Source of the DNA: Candidatus Sulfopaludibacter sp. SbA3
GTDB taxonomy: Bacteria; Acidobacteriota; Vicinamibacteria; Vicinamibacterales; UBA2999
Assembly (NCBI GenBank): GCA_945903265.1
Contig: CAMDNQ010000001.1
Coordinates: 1 to 64,000 of the forward strand
Direction: 5' to 3'
DNA length: 64,000 bases
A model generated the notes under the pieces. The model was not told where the DNA came from, made no database searches, and was given only the letters and a program-made list of their open reading frames with translations. A program made the position numbers and the translations under genes. Positions 53,278-62,196 of this stretch are shown one piece after another (the stretch's first letter is position 1; each line of letters begins with the position of its first letter).

Positions 53278-54665
53278 TGCCTTCGATCCTGATCGTGGAC
53301 GATGAGCCGGGAGTCCGGAGCGCCCTGGGGGGCGTGCTGCGCGACGAAGGCTACGACGTCGACGCGGTCGACAGCGGTGAAGCGTGCCTCGAGCGGCTCG
53401 GCCGCCAGGGGTACGACGTGGTGGTCCTGGACATCTGGCTTCCGGGGATGGACGGCCTGGCGACGCTGACGCGCATGCGCGAACGCCAGATCGATACCCA
53501 GGTCGTGATCATCTCCGGCCACGGCAATATCGAATCGGCGGTGCGGGCCATCAAGATGGGGGCGTTCGACTTCGTCGAAAAGCCGCTCTCGCTCGAAAAG
53601 ACCGTCCTGGTCGTGCGGAACGCGCTCCGCCAGCGGACGCTCGAAGTGGAGAACCGGGCGCTGCGCGCGCGCGTCGATGCGCAGCACCTGATGATCGGCG
53701 AGAGCTACGCGATGGTGAAGCTGCGCGAGCAGGTCGCCATGGCGGCGCCCACCAACGGCCGGGTGTTGATTTTCGGGGAGAACGGGACCGGCAAGGAGCT
53801 CGTCGCCCGCAATATTCATCAGTTGAGCCGCCGCCGGACGGCGACGTTCGTCGAAGTGAACTGCGCGGCCATCCCCGAAGAGCTGATCGAGAGCGAGCTG
53901 TTCGGCCACGTGCGCGGCGCGTTTACGGGGGCCGTGGCGGATCGCCGCGGCAAGTTCGAGGCGGCGCACGGCGGCACGATCTTCCTCGACGAGATCGCCG
54001 ACATGAGCCTGAAGACGCAGGCCAAGGTGCTGCGCGTGCTGCAGGAGCAGGTCATGGAGGCGGTGGGCGGGTCAACGCGCATCAAGGTCGACGCGCGCGT
54101 GCTCGCCGCGACGAACAAGGATCTGATCGCCGAGATTCGTGCCGGCCGGTTCCGCGAGGATCTCTACTTCCGTCTCAACGTCGTGCCGATCTTCGTGCCG
54201 CCGCTTCGCGACCGCCAGGAGGACATCCAGCTGCTGGCGGACCATTTCATGGCGATGCTGGCGCGCGAGTACGGGCGCCGGCCCAAGACGTTCGAAGCCG
54301 ACGCGATCATCGCCCTCAAACAGTACGCATGGCCCGGCAACGTCCGCGAGCTGCGGAACGTCGTCGAGCGGCTGATGATCATGGTGCCGGGCGACCGCAT
54401 CTCGTCGCGGGACCTGTCGTTCCTCGACCAGACGCTCACGTCGGGCGCGCCGCTGCCCGCACCGGTCGCCGCGTCCACGCCGCTCCACGAAGCCCGCGAT
54501 CGGTTCGAGCGTGACTACATCCTCAGGGCCCTGGCGGCGCAGCAGGGCAATATCTCGCGCACGGCCGACCTGCTGGGCATCGAGCGGAGCAATCTGTATC
54601 GCAAGATGCGCAGCTTCGGCATTGCCTCCTCGCGCCGCTCGGAGGACGAGGAGAGCGCGAGTTAG
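53277..54665 (+). CDS. NtrX-like sigma-54 response regulator
   Basis: A 462-aa receiver-AAA-Fis regulator. The receiver has D8/D9, phospho-acceptor D52 (VVVLDIWLP) and K102 (VEKPLS). The AAA+ domain has FGENGTGKELVARNIH (Walker A), GAFTGAVADRRGKFE and TIFLDEIADM (Walker B). The C-terminal HTH is QQGNISRTADLLGIERSNLYRKMRSF. The RGKFE after GAFTGA and the segment DEIADMSLKTQ are typical of NtrX. It is phosphorylated by the kinase encoded immediately upstream. NtrYX systems respond to nitrogen, redox or envelope signals; the targets here are not visible. Confidence 0.94.
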   Translation: MPSILIVDDEPGVRSALGGVLRDEGYDVDAVDSGEACLERLGRQGYDVVVLDIWLPGMDGLATLTRMRERQIDTQVVIISGHGNIESAVRAIKMGAFDFVEKPLSLEKTVLVVRNALRQRTLEVENRALRARVDAQHLMIGESYAMVKLREQVAMAAPTNGRVLIFGENGTGKELVARNIHQLSRRRTATFVEVNCAAIPEELIESELFGHVRGAFTGAVADRRGKFEAAHGGTIFLDEIADMSLKTQAKVLRVLQEQVMEAVGGSTRIKVDARVLAATNKDLIAEIRAGRFREDLYFRLNVVPIFVPPLRDRQEDIQLLADHFMAMLAREYGRRPKTFEADAIIALKQYAWPGNVRELRNVVERLMIMVPGDRISSRDLSFLDQTLTSGAPLPAPVAASTPLHEARDRFERDYILRALAAQQGNISRTADLLGIERSNLYRKMRSFGIASSRRSEDEESAS

Positions 54666-54686
54666 ATTGACGATTGAAGATCGGCA

Positions 54687-55778
54687 TTGAAGATTGACGA
54701 GATTTCCACTCCGGCACTGATCGTCGACGTCGCGGCGATGGACCGGAACATCCGGCACATGGCCGACTTCTTTGCGACCGGTCCCTGCCGGCTGCGGCCC
54801 CACTTCAAGGCCCACAAGACGCCGGAGATTGCGCGCCGCCAGTTGGCCGCCGGATCGTGCACGGGCCTGACGTGCGCCACGGTATGGGAGGCGGAGATCG
54901 CCGCGGAATTCTGCGACGACGTGCTGCTGGCAAACGAGGTGATCGGTCCCGGCAAGTGTGAACGGGTGGCCGCCCTTGCGCGCCGGATTCAGATCACCGT
55001 CGCGGTGGATTCCCCGCAGGGTATCGAGTCGCTCGACCAGGCCGCGAAGGCGGCCGGCGTCCTGATTGGCGCCCTGGTGGACCTCGACGTCGGGCAGCGG
55101 CGCTGCGGCGTGCAGCCGGGCAGGGAAGCGGTGCTGCTGGCGCATCGCATTGCCGGCAGCGGGAATCTCACGCTGCGCGGGGTCATGGGGTACGAAGGCC
55201 ATCTCGTCGCGCTGGAGAACCGCGCCGATCGGGAAGCCCGTACCCGTGCCGCGATCGAGCGGCTCGCCGATACGGCGCGCCTGATTCGTGCGGACGATCT
55301 TCCGTGCGACATCGTGTCGTGCGGCGGAACCGGAACATACGACATCAGCAGCCGGGTTGAAGGTGTGACCGAAGTGCAGGCCGGATCGTATGTGCTGATG
55401 GACAGCGACTACGGGCGGCTGCATCTCCCGTTCGAGCAGGCGTTCTGGGTGCTGGGGACCGTTGTCAGCCGGCCCGAGCCGACGCGCTGCGTGGCCGACG
55501 CCGGGCACAAGTCACAGACCAAGGATCACGGCCTGCCGACGGCGCCCGATCTTCCAGGCGCGGAAGTCGTGTCGCTCAACGACGAGCACGCCACGATCAG
55601 GATTCCGGCGGATTCAGTGGTAAAGGTCGGCGATCGAGTACGGCTTCGTCCCTCGCATACCGACCCGACCATCAATCTTCACGACAGTGTGTACGCGATC
55701 GATGGCGACAGGGTCGTGGACGTCTGGCCCGTGGCGGCGCGCGGTTACGCCGAACACCGCTACAACCCCAGCACGTAG
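54687..55778 (+). CDS. D-threonine aldolase / D-serine dehydratase family enzyme
   Basis: A 363-aa PLP enzyme with an alanine-racemase-like barrel (STPALIVDVAAMDRNIRHMADF; RPHFKAHKTPEIARRQL, with the PLP Lys in HFKAHKT) and a C-terminal metal-binding domain. That domain ends HTDPTINLHDSVYAI, with KSQTKDHG upstream supplying likely metal ligands (His and Cys/Asp). This is the DSD1 group, cleaving D-threonine or D-serine type amino acids. The start is probably TTG 54687 in a short repeat-like spacer (ATTGAAGAT twice, 54674-54695). The 3' end overlaps the convergent transporter by 19 bases. Confidence 0.88.
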   Translation: MKIDEISTPALIVDVAAMDRNIRHMADFFATGPCRLRPHFKAHKTPEIARRQLAAGSCTGLTCATVWEAEIAAEFCDDVLLANEVIGPGKCERVAALARRIQITVAVDSPQGIESLDQAAKAAGVLIGALVDLDVGQRRCGVQPGREAVLLAHRIAGSGNLTLRGVMGYEGHLVALENRADREARTRAAIERLADTARLIRADDLPCDIVSCGGTGTYDISSRVEGVTEVQAGSYVLMDSDYGRLHLPFEQAFWVLGTVVSRPEPTRCVADAGHKSQTKDHGLPTAPDLPGAEVVSLNDEHATIRIPADSVVKVGDRVRLRPSHTDPTINLHDSVYAIDGDRVVDVWPVAARGYAEHRYNPST

Positions 55779-57013
55779 AACATCACCCAGCAGAGCAGCG
55801 CGCCAATCACCGTCATCGAGAACCCCCACATGAGGAGCTTGTTGTATGTGGGTCGGACATCCGCTTCATTCGTGATTCCCGCGAGACACATCGCGCCGGT
55901 CGTCGAGAGCGGTGACATGTCCACCAGGTGCGCGCCGACGTTCATTGATGCGGCGATGGCCGTGGGATCGCCCGCGCCCAGCCGCATGATCAATCCGGGT
56001 ATCGTCGGGATGAACGCGGGCAGCACCACACCCGACGTGCTGCTGTAGACGGAGATGATCGCGGTCACGAAGGCGACCGCAGCCGTGACGGTGACCGGAT
56101 TCGAAATGCGCGCCAGGAAGCCGGTGAACAGATCGAGGCCGCCTGTCCGCTCGAGCAGTGAGATCAGAATGGTCACGCCGCTGACCATGATGATCGGGTA
56201 CCACGGCATCTTGCGGATGGCCTGCTCATGGTCGGCAACACGCAGCGTGGCGAGAATGACCGCCCCCGCAAACGCCGCCATGCCGATGTTCGCGTTGGTG
56301 ATCACGACGAGTGCGAGGACCAGGACGATGACGGCCAGCGTCATCCAGTGGCGTGCCTCGATCGATTCGGCCTGCGGCACGGCATCGGCGCCGCCCGTAA
56401 ACTTCTGACGGAACAGCTTCAGCCCCCCGAGGAGGAAGTAACCGGCGAAGGCCATGATCGCGTGTGCCGCGGCGTTCGTCCAGAACGTCCGGAACTCGAA
56501 TCCGCCAAGGCCAATCCGCTCCATCAGGCCGTTGACGATGATCCCGGTCGGTGCGAACGGAGAGAGCGCACCCGCCTGCGCGCCGTTGCCAACCATGATG
56601 GCCATGAGAAAGGGCGGAATGTTCGCGCGCCCCGCCACCGCCATGCCCATGGGGGCCAGCATCGCAGCGGTCGAAATGTTCCCCGGTCCCATCGACGCGA
56701 TCCCGAGTCCCAGGAAGAAAAACGAAACAGGAATGAGCCCGGTATTTCCCCGGCAGACGCGCAGCGCCTGGTGCGCAATCTTGTCCAGCGTGCCGTTCAG
56801 CTGCGCCTGCGTGAACAGGAGCGTGACGCCGACCAGCGTCAGAAATAGCTGGATCGGAAAGCCGGACACCACCTCGCCGAGCGGCATACCGCCGAAATAG
56901 ACACCGACGATCCAGGCGAACGCGACGGCGAGGACGCCGACGTTCATCCGCGAGAAACAGCTGACGATGATGGCGGTGAGAAGGGCCGCGAGCGAGAGCC
57001 ACGCGAGATTCAT
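55760..57013 (-). CDS. MatC-type dicarboxylate carrier
   Basis: A 417-aa membrane protein with about eleven helices. Signatures of the MatC/ion-transporter superfamily are SCFSRMNVGVLAVAFAWIVGVYFGGMP, GPGNISTAAMLAPMGMAVAGR, SGVTILISLLERTGGLDLFTGFLA and the helical hairpin VYSSTSGVVLPAFIPTIPGLI. It likely imports C4-dicarboxylates or malonate with Na+ or H+. It is the gene before ftcD on the minus strand (30-base gap), but the two have no clear metabolic link. It is convergent with the D-amino-acid enzyme. Confidence 0.85.
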   Translation of the reverse strand: MNLAWLSLAALLTAIIVSCFSRMNVGVLAVAFAWIVGVYFGGMPLGEVVSGFPIQLFLTLVGVTLLFTQAQLNGTLDKIAHQALRVCRGNTGLIPVSFFFLGLGIASMGPGNISTAAMLAPMGMAVAGRANIPPFLMAIMVGNGAQAGALSPFAPTGIIVNGLMERIGLGGFEFRTFWTNAAAHAIMAFAGYFLLGGLKLFRQKFTGGADAVPQAESIEARHWMTLAVIVLVLALVVITNANIGMAAFAGAVILATLRVADHEQAIRKMPWYPIIMVSGVTILISLLERTGGLDLFTGFLARISNPVTVTAAVAFVTAIISVYSSTSGVVLPAFIPTIPGLIMRLGAGDPTAIAASMNVGAHLVDMSPLSTTGAMCLAGITNEADVRPTYNKLLMWGFSMTVIGALLCWVMFYVLGL

Positions 57014-57043
57014 TGCGCGGCATGGTACCCCAACTGTTCGGGG

Positions 57044-57940
57044 CTATGTCTCGCGAAGTTTGTTCTCGAGGATTTGACCTGGCGCGAACGCCGGGAGCTG
57101 CAGATGGCGTGCGGCTGTGGCATCGAGCGCCGCGGCCGGTACCAGGCCGATGATCTCGCTCTCGAGCACAGTCACCCCGTAGCGCGCCGCTTCCTGCTTC
57201 ACCGCATCGAAGACGCGTACCATCGGCGTCTCCTCGTAGTTGGTCAGGTTCATCGAGACCTGCACGATTCCCCGGTGCTCGAGCGCCACCCCCATCGCTT
57301 TCACATGGCGGAAGCCGCCGCTGCTCTGGCGGACCGTCGCTGCGATCTTCTTCGCCACGTCGAGGCGGTCGGTTGCCAGGTTGATGTTGTATGCAATCAG
57401 CGGCATCCGCGCGCCGATCACCGAGGCGCCGGCGCTCGGGTGCGGCGTCGCCGGCCCGAAATCGGGCGCCCAGCCGGGTGATGCCATTTTCGCGGCCAGC
57501 CCTTCGAACTGGCCGCGTCTGATGTCCTCGAGATTCTTGCGCGCCGGGTTGTCCGACGCGTCCTCGTACAGAAAGACAGGCAGTTGAAAGCGCTCGGCTA
57601 CGGCCGCCGCCGTCTCCTTCGCCAGTTGAACGCACTCGGCCATCGTCACCCCTTCAATCGGCACGAAGGGCACGACGTCCACCGCGCCGAGGCGCGGGTG
57701 TTCACCGGAATGTGTCCGCAAATCGATCGCCGGGAGAGCCGCGCCGAACATGGCGAGAACCGCCGCCTTCAAGCCTGCGGCATCGCCAGCCATGGTGATG
57801 ACGGACCGGTTGTGGGCGGTGTCGGATGAAAAGTCGAGCACGCGTACGGCTGGCGTCCGGCGGATGGCCTCGACGATGCCGGCGACAACTTCGGGGCGGC
57901 GGCCCTCGCTGATGTTGGGGACGGACTCGATGATCGGCAC
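57044..57940 (-). CDS. Glutamate formimidoyltransferase
   Basis: A 298-aa enzyme transferring the formimino group of N-formimino-glutamate to tetrahydrofolate in histidine degradation. Motifs visible are ESVPNISEGRRPEVVAGIVEAI, HNRSVITMAGD, HPRLGAVDVVPFVP and LIAYNINLATDRLDVAKKIA. The length matches the transferase domain alone, without the cyclodeaminase. The start is GTG 57940 by comparison with family N-termini; no strong ribosome-binding site is visible. No hut gene is adjacent, so it may also serve in folate one-carbon flow. Confidence 0.92.
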   Translation of the reverse strand: MPIIESVPNISEGRRPEVVAGIVEAIRRTPAVRVLDFSSDTAHNRSVITMAGDAAGLKAAVLAMFGAALPAIDLRTHSGEHPRLGAVDVVPFVPIEGVTMAECVQLAKETAAAVAERFQLPVFLYEDASDNPARKNLEDIRRGQFEGLAAKMASPGWAPDFGPATPHPSAGASVIGARMPLIAYNINLATDRLDVAKKIAATVRQSSGGFRHVKAMGVALEHRGIVQVSMNLTNYEETPMVRVFDAVKQEAARYGVTVLESEIIGLVPAAALDATAARHLQLPAFAPGQILENKLRET

Positions 57941-57974
57941 GGGCAAAGTGTACACGTGGATCTGCTCTAATTCG

Positions 57975-58003
57975 TTGACTGGTGGAGGGTTTTGGCCGAT
58001 AAT
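57975..58003 (+). promoter_or_regulatory. Promoter of the 58028 operon
   Basis: TTGACT (57975-57980), a 17-base spacer and GATAAT (57998-58003). The predicted start is near 58010, 18 bases before the ATG at 58028. It probably drives the run through ftsY. Confidence 0.6.
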
Positions 58004-58027
58004 CCCTCCCGGACCGAACCCATCTAG

Positions 58028-58849
58028 ATGTCCGATCCGCTCCCGACACACCCGCTCCGCGCCCCCGAGCCGCGAGACGATGCGGAACGCGAGGCGCGAA
58101 TTGAGGAGCTCCTCCTCTCCGGACTCGATCACTATTTCGCCGGCCACTACGAACGCGCGATCAGCGTCTGGACGCGGATCGTATTTCTGGACCGGCATCA
58201 CGACCGCGCGCACGCCTATATCGAGCGGGCGCGCAGCGCGCTCGCCGAGCGACAGCGCGAATCCGACGAAATTCTTCACACCGGAGTCGAGGCGTACAAC
58301 GCGGGAGATATCGACCGGGCGCGTGAGCTTCTGACCCAGGCCGTCGAGCAGGGCACCGATGGCGCCGACGTCCTCCTGGGCCGCCTGAATCGTGTAGGGA
58401 CGACCGTGACGACGGCGGTCGATCCGCGTCCAGAACCGCGTGCGCGGATTGCCGGTTCGTACCACCGCGTGCCGCTTGGCCAGCGTCGTCGAGGCTGGAC
58501 TGCGATGGCGCTCGTGGCCTGTGGCGTCGCCGTGACGATGTTGCTTGGCGGCCTGCCACTGGGTACCTGGCTCTCGCAGCCTCAGGTCACTGTGTCCCCC
58601 GCGGCGCCGCAAGCCGTGGTCGAGGAACCTGTCACGCTCGTTCGGCCGTCGGAGACAGCGCTCGCGCGCGCACAGGCGCTCTACGCCGGCGGGCAGCCGC
58701 ACGACGCGTTGCAGGTGCTCGATCGGATCGCGCCGGCCGATCCTCTTCGCCCTGACGCCGATCGGCTGCGCGGCGACATCCAGCGCGGCCTGCTGGCCGC
58801 GGCCGGATTGCCGGTGGGGCCCCAGGTGGAGGGAGCAACCCGCCCGTGA
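58028..58849 (+). CDS. TPR protein with one membrane helix
   Basis: A 273-aa protein with N-terminal tetratricopeptide-like repeats (LLSGLDHYFAGHYERAISVWTRIVFLDRHHDRAHAYIERAR; LHTGVEAYNAGDIDRARELLTQAV), a single membrane helix (TAMALVACGVAVTMLLGGLPLG, about residues 158-180) and a C-terminal TPR-like region (ARAQALYAGGQPHDALQVLDRI). The topology suggests a scaffold with repeats on both sides of the membrane. The stop overlaps the GTG of the RDD gene. The function is unknown; pairing with an RDD protein suggests an envelope complex. Confidence 0.75.
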   Translation: MSDPLPTHPLRAPEPRDDAEREARIEELLLSGLDHYFAGHYERAISVWTRIVFLDRHHDRAHAYIERARSALAERQRESDEILHTGVEAYNAGDIDRARELLTQAVEQGTDGADVLLGRLNRVGTTVTTAVDPRPEPRARIAGSYHRVPLGQRRRGWTAMALVACGVAVTMLLGGLPLGTWLSQPQVTVSPAAPQAVVEEPVTLVRPSETALARAQALYAGGQPHDALQVLDRIAPADPLRPDADRLRGDIQRGLLAAAGLPVGPQVEGATRP

Positions 58850-59850
58850 AATGTCCCAAATGCGAGTACCTCGGGTTTGAGACCGGTGATACGTGCAAGA
58901 ACTGCGGGTACGATTTTTCGCTGATCGGGGACCCGGATAGCGACCCTATCGAAATCGATCTCGATCTGAGGTCCGTCGATTCGGACATGGCGATCGTTCC
59001 CGAGTGGCCGATCCTGCGGATCGACGACGAGCTGAACGACTTCGCGCCGCAGCCGGACCTGGAGCCCCTCGACTCCGCTCGGGACAGGCCGGCGCCGACG
59101 CCCGAGCCTGTCGTGGCGGCCCGCGCACCGGAACCGCCGCTCCCGCTCTTTGCGCCCACGTTCAGCGACGATGACGACGAGCCGCTGATCAAGCTGCCCG
59201 CGGCTCCGCGGCCACCGCTGTCGGTGCGCAGGACGCCGGATACGCCGCGGCTGCGCATGGTGCCGAAGCCCCTTTCAAATCCACGTCGGGCGGCGGCGGA
59301 GGCCGCACCGGTACTCGCGTTCGACGAGGACGAAGAGCCTCGCCATGCGGAACCCGGGCCGCCGGTGGCGGACGAGCCGCAGAGGCGAGTGTCGCGCGTC
59401 TGGGCCGATCCGCAGCTGCCGGTGACCGGCGTCATCAGCCCGCCCGGCACCCGCCTCGCCGCCGCCGCGATCGACCACCTGTTGCTCGGCGGGGTCGATG
59501 TCGTGGTGATGTATTTCACGACCCGTATTGCGGGCCTCACAATGGGCGAGTGGACGACCCTGCCGCCGGCACCGATGCTGTCGTTTCTGTTGATGCTGAA
59601 GCTCTCGTACTTTGCGGCGTTCACGGCTGTGGGCGGGCAGACGATCGGCAAGATGGCGCTGCGCCTTCGTGTCGTGGCGGCGGACCGCACGCCCGTCGAC
59701 GGCGCGACCGCCGTCAGGCGCACGCTCGCAGGCGCCGTGTCTGCGCTGACCCTTGGCCTCGGGTACATCCCCGCGTTTTTCGATACGGAGCGCCGCACGC
59801 TGCACGACCGCCTCGCGCGCACCTGTGTCGTCACACTTCCACCCTCCTGA
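58846..59850 (+). CDS. Zinc-ribbon RDD-family membrane protein
   Basis: A 334-aa protein starting at GTG 58846. The N-terminal zinc ribbon is CPKCEYLGFETGDTCKNCGYDF. A long acidic/Pro-rich linker follows (about 30-185), containing LDSARDRP, encoded by a short repeat at 59066-59090. The C-terminal RDD domain has three membrane helices (RLAAAAIDHLLLGGVDVVVMYF; MLSFLLMLKLSYFAAFTAVGGQTIGKMALRLRVV; LAGAVSALTLGLGYIPAFF). RDD proteins are poorly understood, some linked to ion transport. It overlaps the TPR gene by four bases. Confidence 0.8.
   Translation: MKCPKCEYLGFETGDTCKNCGYDFSLIGDPDSDPIEIDLDLRSVDSDMAIVPEWPILRIDDELNDFAPQPDLEPLDSARDRPAPTPEPVVAARAPEPPLPLFAPTFSDDDDEPLIKLPAAPRPPLSVRRTPDTPRLRMVPKPLSNPRRAAAEAAPVLAFDEDEEPRHAEPGPPVADEPQRRVSRVWADPQLPVTGVISPPGTRLAAAAIDHLLLGGVDVVVMYFTTRIAGLTMGEWTTLPPAPMLSFLLMLKLSYFAAFTAVGGQTIGKMALRLRVVAADRTPVDGATAVRRTLAGAVSALTLGLGYIPAFFDTERRTLHDRLARTCVVTLPPS
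59066..59090. repeat. Short dispersed repeat inside the RDD gene
   Basis: CCCTCGACTCCGCTCGGGAC followed by AGGCC (59066-59090) is related to the element at 24714-24730 (shared CCCTCGAC...GCTCGGG). It translates in frame as LDSARDR and on the opposite strand as CPERSRG, strings I recall as typical of a widespread short repeat. It lies in a disordered linker. Confidence 0.5.
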
Positions 59851-59872
59851 CCCCGGCTCGTCGACGCCGCGC

Positions 59873-60337
59873 ATGAAACGGTTCGCGCTCTTCATTGCGA
59901 CCTGCGGATACCTCGGCTACGCGCCGCTCGCGCCGGGCACCGTCGGTTCTGCCGCGGGCGTCGTGTTGTTCTACGCCATTCGCGCCACCGGCTCCACGAC
60001 CCTCGAGATAGCCGCGATTCTCGTGCTGCTGATCGCCGGCGTCTGGAGCGCGACGATCGCGGAAGAGCACATGGGTGGCCTCGATCCGGGGCCGGTCGTG
60101 ATCGACGAGGTCGCGGGCATGCTGATCACGCTCGCGCTGCTGCCCGTGAATGCGACCGGTGTGATCGCCGCGTTTGTGGTGTTCCGGATTCTTGACGTCG
60201 TGAAGCCATGGCCGGCCGGACGGTTCGAGTCGCTGCGAGGCGGCATCGGTGTCATGGCGGACGACACGATGGCGGCGATTTACGGCAACCTGATCATGCG
60301 AGGGGCGATCGCGGCAGCGCCAGGCTGGTTCGTGTGA
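59873..60337 (+). CDS. pgpA: Phosphatidylglycerophosphatase A
   Basis: A 154-aa membrane enzyme removing phosphate from phosphatidylglycerophosphate to form phosphatidylglycerol. Family motifs are YLGYAPLAPGTVGS, DPGPVVIDEVAGM, FRILDVVKPWPAGRFESLRGGIGVMADDTMAAIYGNL. The ATG at 59873 gives a standard length. The stop overlaps the GTG of cinA. With plsY and gpsA downstream it belongs to a phospholipid-synthesis cluster. Confidence 0.93.
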   Translation: MKRFALFIATCGYLGYAPLAPGTVGSAAGVVLFYAIRATGSTTLEIAAILVLLIAGVWSATIAEEHMGGLDPGPVVIDEVAGMLITLALLPVNATGVIAAFVVFRILDVVKPWPAGRFESLRGGIGVMADDTMAAIYGNLIMRGAIAAAPGWFV

Positions 60338-61593
60338 AGCCGCTCAGACGCGCCGCGATCCTCGCCGTCGGCAGCGAGCTGCTGACGCCGTCAAAGATCG
60401 ACACGAACTCGCTGTATCTCACCGAGCGGCTGAACCTCCTGGGCATCGACCTCGCCTTCAAAAGCATCATCGGCGACGACCGCGACGAGCTGGCCCGCGC
60501 GGTCCAGGTGGCCCTGGAGCGCGTTGACCTGCTGGTGTGCACCGGAGGACTCGGTCCGACCGATGACGACGTGACCCGCGAAGTAGTCGCTGGGGTGCTG
60601 GCCAGGCCGCTGCGCGAGCATGCGTCGATCGCCGACCGCATCAAAGCGCGATTCGAGGGACGCGGCCTGCAGATGCCGGAGATCAACCGCCGGCAGGCGA
60701 TGGTGCCCGAGGGCGCGCAGATCCTCGAGAACACGAAGGGCACCGCCCCAGGACTGTGGATCGAGGAGGGCGACCGGGTCATCGTGCTCCTTCCGGGTCC
60801 GCCACGTGAGCTGAAGCCGATGGTCTCGGCCCTGATGGACGGGCTGCTGAAGGCGAGGGCGTCAGGCGACGCGCTGGTGCGTCGCGTGATCAAGATTACC
60901 GGGCGCACTGAATCGCATACCGAGGAAGCCGTCCGACCGCTGTATGCGGAATGGGCGTCAGAGCGCGTGCCTGTCAGCGCCACCATCCTTGCCTCGCTCG
61001 GCCAGATCGAGCTTCACCTCTCCGCGCGTGGAGCCTCGATCGCCGAAGCGACGACGGCCGTTGATGCGGCTGTTGGCGAGGTGGCGGCGCGCCTCGGTCT
61101 CGATGCGTACAGTCTGGATGGGCAACCGCTGGAGCAGGTCGTCGGGGAGCTGCTGCGCGCGCGGAGCTACCGCATCGCGCTGGCCGAATCGTGCACGGGC
61201 GGACTCATCGCCTCCCGTCTGACCGATGTCGCCGGCAGCTCGGACTATGTGACGCGCGGCGTGGTGGCCTATGCCAACGACGCCAAGACCGATCTGCTCG
61301 GCGTGCCCGCCGCGTTGATTGCCGAGCATGGCGCCGTCAGCGAGGCGGTGGCCGTGGCGATGGCGAAGGGCATTCGCGCGAGCGCGGGCACTGAAGTCGC
61401 CGTCGGCGTCACGGGGATTGCGGGACCCGGCGGGGGAACGCCGGAGAAGCCGGTGGGCACGGTCGCTGTCGCGGCTATTGTCGGCGACACGCTCCGTACG
61501 CGCGTCTTCCGTTTTGTCGGCGATCGCGAGCTGATCAAGTTCCAGGCGTCGCAGGCTGCGCTCGACATGGTGAGGCGGATCCTGCAAGCTTGA
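60334..61593 (+). CDS. cinA: CinA / nicotinamide mononucleotide deamidase family protein
   Basis: A 419-aa two-domain protein. The N-terminal MoCF/COG1058 domain has AAILAVGSELLTPSKIDTNSLYLTERLNLLGI, TGGLGPTDDDVTREVVA and LLPGPPRELKPM. The C-terminal CinA/PncC domain has LAESCTGGLIASRLTDVAGSSDYVTRGVVAYANDAK and GVTGIAGPGGGTPEKPVGTV. It recycles NMN to nicotinate mononucleotide and ADP-ribose. The start is GTG 60334, overlapping the pgpA stop (GTGA). Confidence 0.95.
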   Translation: MKPLRRAAILAVGSELLTPSKIDTNSLYLTERLNLLGIDLAFKSIIGDDRDELARAVQVALERVDLLVCTGGLGPTDDDVTREVVAGVLARPLREHASIADRIKARFEGRGLQMPEINRRQAMVPEGAQILENTKGTAPGLWIEEGDRVIVLLPGPPRELKPMVSALMDGLLKARASGDALVRRVIKITGRTESHTEEAVRPLYAEWASERVPVSATILASLGQIELHLSARGASIAEATTAVDAAVGEVAARLGLDAYSLDGQPLEQVVGELLRARSYRIALAESCTGGLIASRLTDVAGSSDYVTRGVVAYANDAKTDLLGVPAALIAEHGAVSEAVAVAMAKGIRASAGTEVAVGVTGIAGPGGGTPEKPVGTVAVAAIVGDTLRTRVFRFVGDRELIKFQASQAALDMVRRILQA

Positions 61594-61597
61594 TCCG

Positions 61598-62185
61598 GTG
61601 GAGGAACTCGCCGCCGTCACCCTTGCGTATCTCGCCGGATCCATCCCGTTCGCGTTTCTCGCGGCGCGCCGGCGCGGCGTCGATCTACGCCGGTCGGGCA
61701 GTGGCAACGTCGGGGCGACAAACGTCCTGCGCACCAGCGGCGTACCGCTCGCGGTCACCGCGATGGTGCTGGACGCGGTGAAGGGCGCCGTCGCCGTGGT
61801 CATCGCGCAGCGGCTGACGGAGGGGCCCGCCACACCGGTTGCGGCCGGCCTCGCGGCCATCATCGGCCACATCTATCCGGTGTGGCTCCAATTCCGCGGT
61901 GGGAAGGGCGTGGCCACGGCCGCGGGTGTGTTCGGCGTGCTGACGCCGCTGGCACTGGCCGCCGCGATGGGCGTGTTCGTGGTGGCCGTCTTCGTGAGCC
62001 GGTATATCTCGGTGGGATCGGTCGCCGGGGCGCTGACGCTCGCGACAGTGGCCGTCATCGATGACCCGCCGACCGCCGTCGTCGCCGGCGCGATCGTCGC
62101 GGCGCTCGTGATCGTCCACCGGCACCGCGGTAACCTGGCGCGGCTCGCGGCCGGAACCGAACGCCGCATCGGCCAGCGTATTTAG
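61598..62185 (+). CDS. plsY: Glycerol-3-phosphate acyltransferase PlsY
   Basis: A 195-aa membrane acyltransferase transferring acyl from acyl-phosphate to glycerol 3-phosphate. Loop motifs are AYLAGSIPFAFLAARRRGVDLRRSGSGNVGATNVLRTSG, GHIYPVWLQFRGGKGVATAAG and the C-terminal HRGNLARLAAGTERRIG. The start is GTG 61598, four bases after the cinA stop. Its product pathway uses the glycerol 3-phosphate made by GpsA, the next gene. Confidence 0.94.
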   Translation: MEELAAVTLAYLAGSIPFAFLAARRRGVDLRRSGSGNVGATNVLRTSGVPLAVTAMVLDAVKGAVAVVIAQRLTEGPATPVAAGLAAIIGHIYPVWLQFRGGKGVATAAGVFGVLTPLALAAAMGVFVVAVFVSRYISVGSVAGALTLATVAVIDDPPTAVVAGAIVAALVIVHRHRGNLARLAAGTERRIGQRI

Positions 62186-62196
62186 TAGGAGGGCAT

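Noticed and set aside
59753-59872. A 40-residue N-terminal extension of PgpA
   Set aside because: It overlaps the RDD gene in another frame, has no similarity to PgpA N-termini, and the ATG at 59873 gives the normal family length.
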